This document shows, piece after piece, positions 1-5,252 of a stretch of 5,252 bases of DNA (its first letter is position 1; each line of letters opens with the position of its first letter). The DNA is from an uncultured Veillonella sp. (lineage in GTDB: Bacteria; Bacillota; Negativicutes; Veillonellales; Veillonellaceae). The DNA lies in the NCBI GenBank assembly GCA_937930265.1, contig CALGLI010000382.1, positions 1 to 5,252 on the forward strand, in the 5' to 3' direction. The translations under genes and the position numbers were made by a program. The notes below the pieces were generated by a model that saw only the letters and a list, made by a program, of their open reading frames with translations, ran no database searches and had not been told where the DNA came from.

Positions 1-744
1 AAGGAGATTGTGCAGCTTTGTCGTGATGGAAATAAAACAATTATCTTCAGTACACCGAGGATAATTAAGGATAATGAAAGTACAGCTTTCAGAGATATGC
101 TTTCCCATATGATACAAGCAAAGCCCGATGGGATTCGAGTCCATTTCTTGGGTGCTTTAGAAGTATTACATCAACTGGGATATACAGGAATTGTGGAAGG
201 CGATACTGGCTTGCAAACGTTCAACTCGCGCGCCTTAAGTATCTTGAACGATTTAGGGTTTACTACTACCAATGTGTCCTTAGAAGCTACCTTGCATCAA
301 ATGAATAGGATGGCAAGTAAAGGAATTATGCCCATTGGCGCTATTGTGCAGGGTCGTGTAGAATTGATGATTTCGGAATATTGTCCTATCAGTAGTTTTG
401 CTGGTACTGGCTATAAACGGGGTTGTCCATTAGTGTGTACGAAACGAGACTATGCTTTACAGGATAGAAAAGGGGAAGTGTTCCCTATCTATACAGATCC
501 CTTCTGTCGCACTCATATCATGAATAGCCGTGAGTTAGATATGAAAAGCTATATCGATGACTTACGACGTTCTGGGTTACAACGTCTAGTCCTTGACGGA
601 AGACAACGAAGTCCTAAATGGATTGCTAACGAGGTGAGTATGTATCATCAATTACTAGAGGGGACTGTGAAAGCACCGAGCAAAGAAGGAGCTACTCATA
701 TCACACGAGGACACTTTTTTAAAGGAATATTAGGGGAATCATAA
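1..744 (+). CDS. U32 family peptidase-like protein, DUF3656 long type, C-terminal part (5' end outside window)
   Basis: The frame is open from base 1, so the GTG at base 10 is an internal valine codon and the true start lies upstream. The visible 247 codons resemble the C-terminal barrel-like region of long U32/DUF3656 proteins. A Tyr-Cys-Pro-Ile segment (around 379-390) is followed by more cysteines, then by Asp-Arg-Lys-Gly-Glu-Val-Phe-Pro (463-486), an Asp-Pro-Phe-Cys segment, and the family-typical C-terminal Thr-Arg-Gly-His-Phe-Phe-Lys-Gly (703-726). Cysteine codons at 382, 424, 436 and 505 form a C-x13-C-x3-C-x22-C pattern, a plausible iron-sulfur ligand set. Known relatives (RlhA, TrhP, UbiU/UbiV) act in RNA or ubiquinone hydroxylation rather than proteolysis; RlhA hydroxylates 23S rRNA. 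The 'peptidase' name is therefore historical, and the substrate here is unknown. The protein is probably cytoplasmic. The stop overlaps the mutS2 start by one base. Family assignment is firm; biochemical role is open. [Confidence was missing from the original answer; 0 is a placeholder, not an estimate.]. Confidence 0.
   Translation, partial: KEIVQLCRDGNKTIIFSTPRIIKDNESTAFRDMLSHMIQAKPDGIRVHFLGALEVLHQLGYTGIVEGDTGLQTFNSRALSILNDLGFTTTNVSLEATLHQMNRMASKGIMPIGAIVQGRVELMISEYCPISSFAGTGYKRGCPLVCTKRDYALQDRKGEVFPIYTDPFCRTHIMNSRELDMKSYIDDLRRSGLQRLVLDGRQRSPKWIANEVSMYHQLLEGTVKAPSKEGATHITRGHFFKGILGES
732..736 (+). promoter_or_regulatory. Ribosome binding site of mutS2
   Basis: AGGGG lies seven bases before the ATG at 744, inside the last codons of the U32 gene. 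It is a near-consensus Shine-Dalgarno core. It supports the 744 start and fits initiation by ribosomes finishing the upstream gene. No promoter is seen close to this start. Confidence 0.7.
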
Positions 745-3119
745 TGAATAGTGAACAAGTCTTAGACTTTCAACATATACGGCAAAAGCTGGCAGATGTG
801 TGTTCCTCTGCCATAGCTAAAGAATATGCACTGAATTTGCAACCTATGCACAACCGTCAAAAAATTGAAGATGCCCTAGATGAAACTGTGGAAGCTATGC
901 GCTCCTTAGAGCAAGAAGTGGAGCAACCCATCAGTGGCACGAAAGATATTCGTACAACTTGTACGAAAAGTCGTAAAGAAATTATTTTGACTCGTGAAGA
1001 GCTTTGGGACTTGCATACCACTATCTTGGCATATAATCGGATGCATCGGTTTTTTAAAGAAAAATATTTGCTCTATCCATTACTAGCTTTATGGGTACAG
1101 GATTTGCCTAGTCACGATAAGCTGACCAAGCGCTTTGAACGAACTTTTGATGCCTACGGTGTATTATTAGATAGTGCTACACCGAAACTACAACAGTTGC
1201 GTATGACCATGAGCCGCACCAAAAATGCTATCAAAAATGACCTACAAAGAATATTGCAGGACAAGGATAATCAAAAATACTTTCAAGAAGCTATCGTTAC
1301 TATGCGTAATAATCGTTACGTCATTCCTGTTAAACAAGAATATCGAGGAGCATTTCCTGGTCTTATCCATGATAGATCAGCTACAGGTGCCACATTATAT
1401 ATTGAACCTATGCGATTGGTAGACTTAAATAATGAATTGCAAGAAGCTACCTTGGCAGAGGAACAAGAAGTACTTCGTATTTACAAAGAATTAACAGAGT
1501 TGGTACGAGGCCATGCAGATACATTATTAGATGCATGTAAACGTGTATCCCATGTGGAATTTGTCTATGGAAAAGCAGAATTAGCCATACGGATGAAAGC
1601 TGTTCGTGCCACCATTAGTCAAGGTCGAGAAGTGAATTTACTACAAGCGCGTCATCCTATGCTAGCTCCGAATGTGGTAATTCCTACTACCATCACTTTA
1701 GGGACGAAGTATCGTATTTTGTTGATTACAGGTTCCAATACTGGTGGTAAAACAGTGTCTCTAAAAACATTGGGATTGTTGGCATTAATGAATCAAAGCG
1801 GATTATGTATTCCAGCTGACAGCGGATCTGCTTTACCAATCTTTCACCATATCTATGCAGATATTGGAGATGAACAAAGCATTGAAGCCAGTTTGAGTAC
1901 ATTCTCTGCCCATATGTCGCAAGTAATTCGGATACTGAAAAAGGTAGGACCAAATGATTTAGTATTACTAGATGAATTGGGTTCTGGTACGGATCCAGAA
2001 GAAGGAAGTGCCTTAGGGATTGCCATTATTGAATACTTCCGTAAAAAAGGAGCGCTCATGATGGTGAGCACGCATTATAATGAGTTGAAAACCTATGCGT
2101 ATCAAACGGAAGGTATTGAAAATGCTCATGTAGAGTTCGATGAACGTACATTGCGACCAACCTATAGATTACATATTGGTGTAGCAGGTAGTTCTCATGC
2201 TCTTAGCATTGCAGCACGCTTAGGATTACCACAAGAAGTGGTAGACCTAGCTCGCAAGCAGTGGGAGCTGAATGGACGTAGTGCTATGGAAGATATGCTT
2301 CGTGACTTAAATCAAGAGCTTAGAAAAACGCAAGAGCGAGAACGAGCTTTGAAAAAAGAACAAGAAGAAGTACGCCGTATGCGTACGCAAGTGATGCGTG
2401 ATAAAAAAGCATTACAAGATAAGAAAAAGGCCATCTTAGAAAAAGCACGCGAAGAAGCGCAAAATATGAAACGAACTGTTCGCATTGAAAGTGAACAAAT
2501 TATCAAAGAGTTAAAAGGTTCTTTCAATGAAACGGATAAGCAAAAACGTCAGGATGCTATATCTAAAGCTAGAAAAGGCGTTTCCAATGTAGCTGTTCCT
2601 ACAGGTGTTATAGAAAAACGAGAACGTTTAGATGTGACAAAGATAAAAGTAGGCGATGTAGTGTTCTTAGATAACTTACAATCCTTAGGGGCGATATTGG
2701 ATATCCAAGGAAAGCGGATTCAAGTGGATATGAATGGATTGACGGTCACTGTTAAAGAGAAAGATTTACTGGCAGCCACTCGTGAGGAAGCTAGTGCCTT
2801 ATTGCGTAAAGAAAACCCTGCACCTATGTCCAATCGTCAGCGGAAGCGATCTGGTATGGCGGTTATTCGTCAACAACAAGCCTCTACGGAGTTAAATATT
2901 ATTGGTAGAACAGTAGATGAAGCTGTTGTAGAAGTGGGACGATTTATAGATCAAGCTATACTAGCTGGTTTAAATTCGGTGCGTATTGTTCATGGTAAAG
3001 GAACAGGTGCGCTCCGAGCGGGTGTTCATGGCTATTTACGAACCTTGCCAGGCATTAAAAGTTATGACCTAGCAAGTCTAGATGAGGGTGGTGCTGGCGC
3101 TACCACAGTCATCCTATAG
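744..3119 (+). CDS. mutS2: Endonuclease MutS2 / ribosome-splitting ATPase (RqcU type), Smr domain at C-terminus
   Basis: Complete, 791 residues, close to the usual MutS2 length of about 780-790. It lacks the mismatch-binding N-terminal domain of MutS1, as expected. In order: an N-terminal helical core with the conserved RSATGATLYIEPM-type segment (211-223); Walker A GSNTGGKT (330-337, Lys336); the EASLSTFSAHM signature (381-391) of the dimer interface; Walker B LVLLDELGSGTDP (406-418, Asp410/Glu411); the switch histidine His444 in STHYNELK; a charged coiled coil (about 505-600); a KOW-like segment starting at VGDVV (636-640); and an Smr domain (about 717-791) with HGKGTG (750-755). The ATPase looks intact. 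In other bacteria MutS2 suppresses recombination, and in B. subtilis it splits collided ribosomes for rescue. The Smr LDLR motif reads LNII here (717-720), so nuclease activity is doubtful. The ATG overlaps the upstream TAA and has a good ribosome binding site. The last gene of its transcript as far as can be seen. Confidence 0.97.
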   Translation: MNSEQVLDFQHIRQKLADVCSSAIAKEYALNLQPMHNRQKIEDALDETVEAMRSLEQEVEQPISGTKDIRTTCTKSRKEIILTREELWDLHTTILAYNRMHRFFKEKYLLYPLLALWVQDLPSHDKLTKRFERTFDAYGVLLDSATPKLQQLRMTMSRTKNAIKNDLQRILQDKDNQKYFQEAIVTMRNNRYVIPVKQEYRGAFPGLIHDRSATGATLYIEPMRLVDLNNELQEATLAEEQEVLRIYKELTELVRGHADTLLDACKRVSHVEFVYGKAELAIRMKAVRATISQGREVNLLQARHPMLAPNVVIPTTITLGTKYRILLITGSNTGGKTVSLKTLGLLALMNQSGLCIPADSGSALPIFHHIYADIGDEQSIEASLSTFSAHMSQVIRILKKVGPNDLVLLDELGSGTDPEEGSALGIAIIEYFRKKGALMMVSTHYNELKTYAYQTEGIENAHVEFDERTLRPTYRLHIGVAGSSHALSIAARLGLPQEVVDLARKQWELNGRSAMEDMLRDLNQELRKTQERERALKKEQEEVRRMRTQVMRDKKALQDKKKAILEKAREEAQNMKRTVRIESEQIIKELKGSFNETDKQKRQDAISKARKGVSNVAVPTGVIEKRERLDVTKIKVGDVVFLDNLQSLGAILDIQGKRIQVDMNGLTVTVKEKDLLAATREEASALLRKENPAPMSNRQRKRSGMAVIRQQQASTELNIIGRTVDEAVVEVGRFIDQAILAGLNSVRIVHGKGTGALRAGVHGYLRTLPGIKSYDLASLDEGGAGATTVIL

Positions 3120-5252
3120 AATCGCTGAGAGCAATTCGATTTGTACAAACATTAGCAAATAGAGTATAATTAAGGGTGTTCTATAGGAAATAATGAGCTT
3201 TAGAGAGGTGACATATGAATCCTAGTTCATCAAGACCCGTTCCTCCTCGGAGACGAGTTGTGAAAAAGAAACCAGTGAAGAAGAAATCATCATGGAAGCG
3301 TTCCTTTTGGTTGTTTTTCATCTTATTTATATTGATTGTAGCAGGAGCAGGCTGTGGCTTTTTAGGGGCTACTATGTCTTCCCTGCCGGATGTGGGCAAT
3401 GTAAAGCCTGCCGCATCATCCCAAATTTATGACGCCAATAATGAATTGATAACTACCGTTCATTCAGAAGAAAATCGTGTGCCAGTAAAATTGGCCACAA
3501 TTCCAAAGAATCTACAAAATGCATTTATAGCGACGGAAGATAATCGGTTCTACAGTCATCATGGAATTGACCCTATTGGTATCTTGCGTGCTGTGTGGGT
3601 TAATATCGTTCACGATGGTGTGGCGGAAGGTGGTTCTACCATTACTCAGCAATTAGCTAGAAATGCTTTCCTAACGCAAGATCGTACTTTCAAACGAAAG
3701 ATTATGGAAGCCTTGTTGGCTTTACGTATTGAACAACGCTATACTAAAGATGAAATCCTAGAAATGTATATGAACCAAATTTACTTTGGTCAAGGGGCGT
3801 ATGGTGTGCAAACTGCATCTCATGTGTATTTTGGTAAGGATGTACAAGATTTATCGTTATCGCAAATGGCGATTTTAGCGGGTTTACCACAAAGTCCTAA
3901 CTATTATTCTCCATTTAATAATCTGAAAGCAGCGAAAGCTCGACAAGCCGTTGTATTGGGGCAGATGGTAAAATATGATTACTTGTCCCAAGCTGATGCA
4001 GAAGAGGCGAAACAAGCAGATATCCACTTGTTGGATAAGCCTCAATCCTCTAATGGATATGGAAGTATGGGATATTTCGTTAACTATGTCATCAATGAAG
4101 TGTCGGAACGCTATGGTGATAATGCAATTTATAAAGAAGGTATGAAAATTTATACCACCATCGACATGAAAGCTCAACGTGCAGCAGAAAAAGCGATGGA
4201 AAACTTGCCAGATTATTATACTGATGAAAATGGTTTGCGACAGCCACAAGGGGCTTTGATTTCTATAAATCCTCATAATGGACATATTGTTGCCATGGTG
4301 GGTGGTAGAGGAACAGATTCCTTTAACCGTGCTACTATGGCAGTACGTCAACCAGGTTCATCCTTTAAACCGTTTGTATATTTGGCAGCTTTAAAACATG
4401 GCGACAATCCAGGTACTGTGTATGTGGATAAACCGTCGGAGTTCCATGGTTGGAAACCGCAAAACTATTCCCGTAAACACTACGGTGCCATGACAATGCG
4501 TAATGCTGTGGCTCATTCCAACAACATAGTAGCTGTATTGGCTGCAGATAAAGTGGGTATGTCCAACGTGCTAGACTTAGCAGAAAAAATGGGTATTACC
4601 ACATTGGATAAAAAAGGTGATAATAACTTAGCTGTAGCCTTAGGTGGTTTGACCAATGGGGTTACACCGATAGATATGGCAGTAGCCTATGGTGTACTTG
4701 CTAATAATGGTGTGAAAGTAAAACCTGTATCAATTACAAAAATCGTTGATCGCAATGGAAATATTGTAGAAGAAGAGTCCTTGGACGAAACTCGTGTTGT
4801 GGAACCAAAATATGCGTATATGATGACAAATATGTTGGAATCTGCTATTAAATACGGTACAGGTGGAAACGCGTACTTTGGTCGACCAGCAGCAGGGAAA
4901 ACTGGTACTACCGATGAAGAAAAGGATGCTTGGTTTGCAGGATATACACCTGATTTAGTGACAGTGGTTTGGATGGGTGACGACAGTGGTTCTGAAACAT
5001 TACATGGCACTACAGGCAGTCAAACACCAGCGATTATCTGGAGACAATATATGCAAGCAGCTTTGGCTGATACACCTGCGTCTAATTTCACGGTGCCAGA
5101 CGGAGTAGGACCAGAGGCATATGCAGGTAATACAAACCCAGCTACAGATAAGAAAAAAGATGACAAAGATAAAAAAGATAAAGATAAGAAAGATGGAGAA
5201 GGAGATTTAGATAACGATGATGGTACAACATCAAATGATGAGAGTCCTTCTA

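Overview
This 5.25 kb window reads as ordinary chromosomal core-gene sequence, all on the + strand. Moderately low GC, A/T-ending codons, strong Shine-Dalgarno sites, a MutS2 (not MutS1) homologue and a Firmicutes-type long U32/DUF3656 protein all point to the Firmicutes. The protein sequences look most like Negativicutes, possibly Veillonella or a relative. That placement is from recognition of sequence style, not from a search.

Layout. Bases 1-744 hold the C-terminal third or so of a long U32-family (DUF3656-type) protein whose start lies upstream of the window. Its TAA stop overlaps the ATG of mutS2 by one base, so the two are almost certainly cotranscribed and probably translationally coupled. 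mutS2 (744-3119) is complete, with an intact MutS-type ATPase, coiled coil, KOW-like segment and C-terminal Smr domain. A 95-base gap (3120-3214) follows. It holds a good sigma-A-type promoter (TATAAT at 3165-3170), a strong ribosome binding site, a weak hairpin after the mutS2 stop, and a 10-bp perfect inverted repeat that brackets the promoter. From 3215 to the window end runs a class A penicillin-binding protein (bifunctional glycosyltransferase/transpeptidase, PBP1A type). It lacks a stop in the window and is cut off inside a lysine/aspartate-rich C-terminal tail.

How the genes work together. Characterised U32 relatives modify rRNA or tRNA or act in ubiquinone hydroxylation, and MutS2 (RqcU) splits stalled or collided ribosomes in Bacillus subtilis. 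The first two genes could therefore form a translation-related unit, but this is inference. The PBP has its own promoter and acts in the cell wall, so it is probably a neighbour rather than a partner.

I found no mobile element, CRISPR array, RNA gene, toxin-antitoxin pair or defence cassette, and no sign of an undescribed multi-gene system. The points worth a second look are small: an altered LDLR motif in the Smr domain, the inverted repeat around the PBP promoter, the U32-mutS2 overlap, the U32 cysteine pattern and the charged PBP tail.
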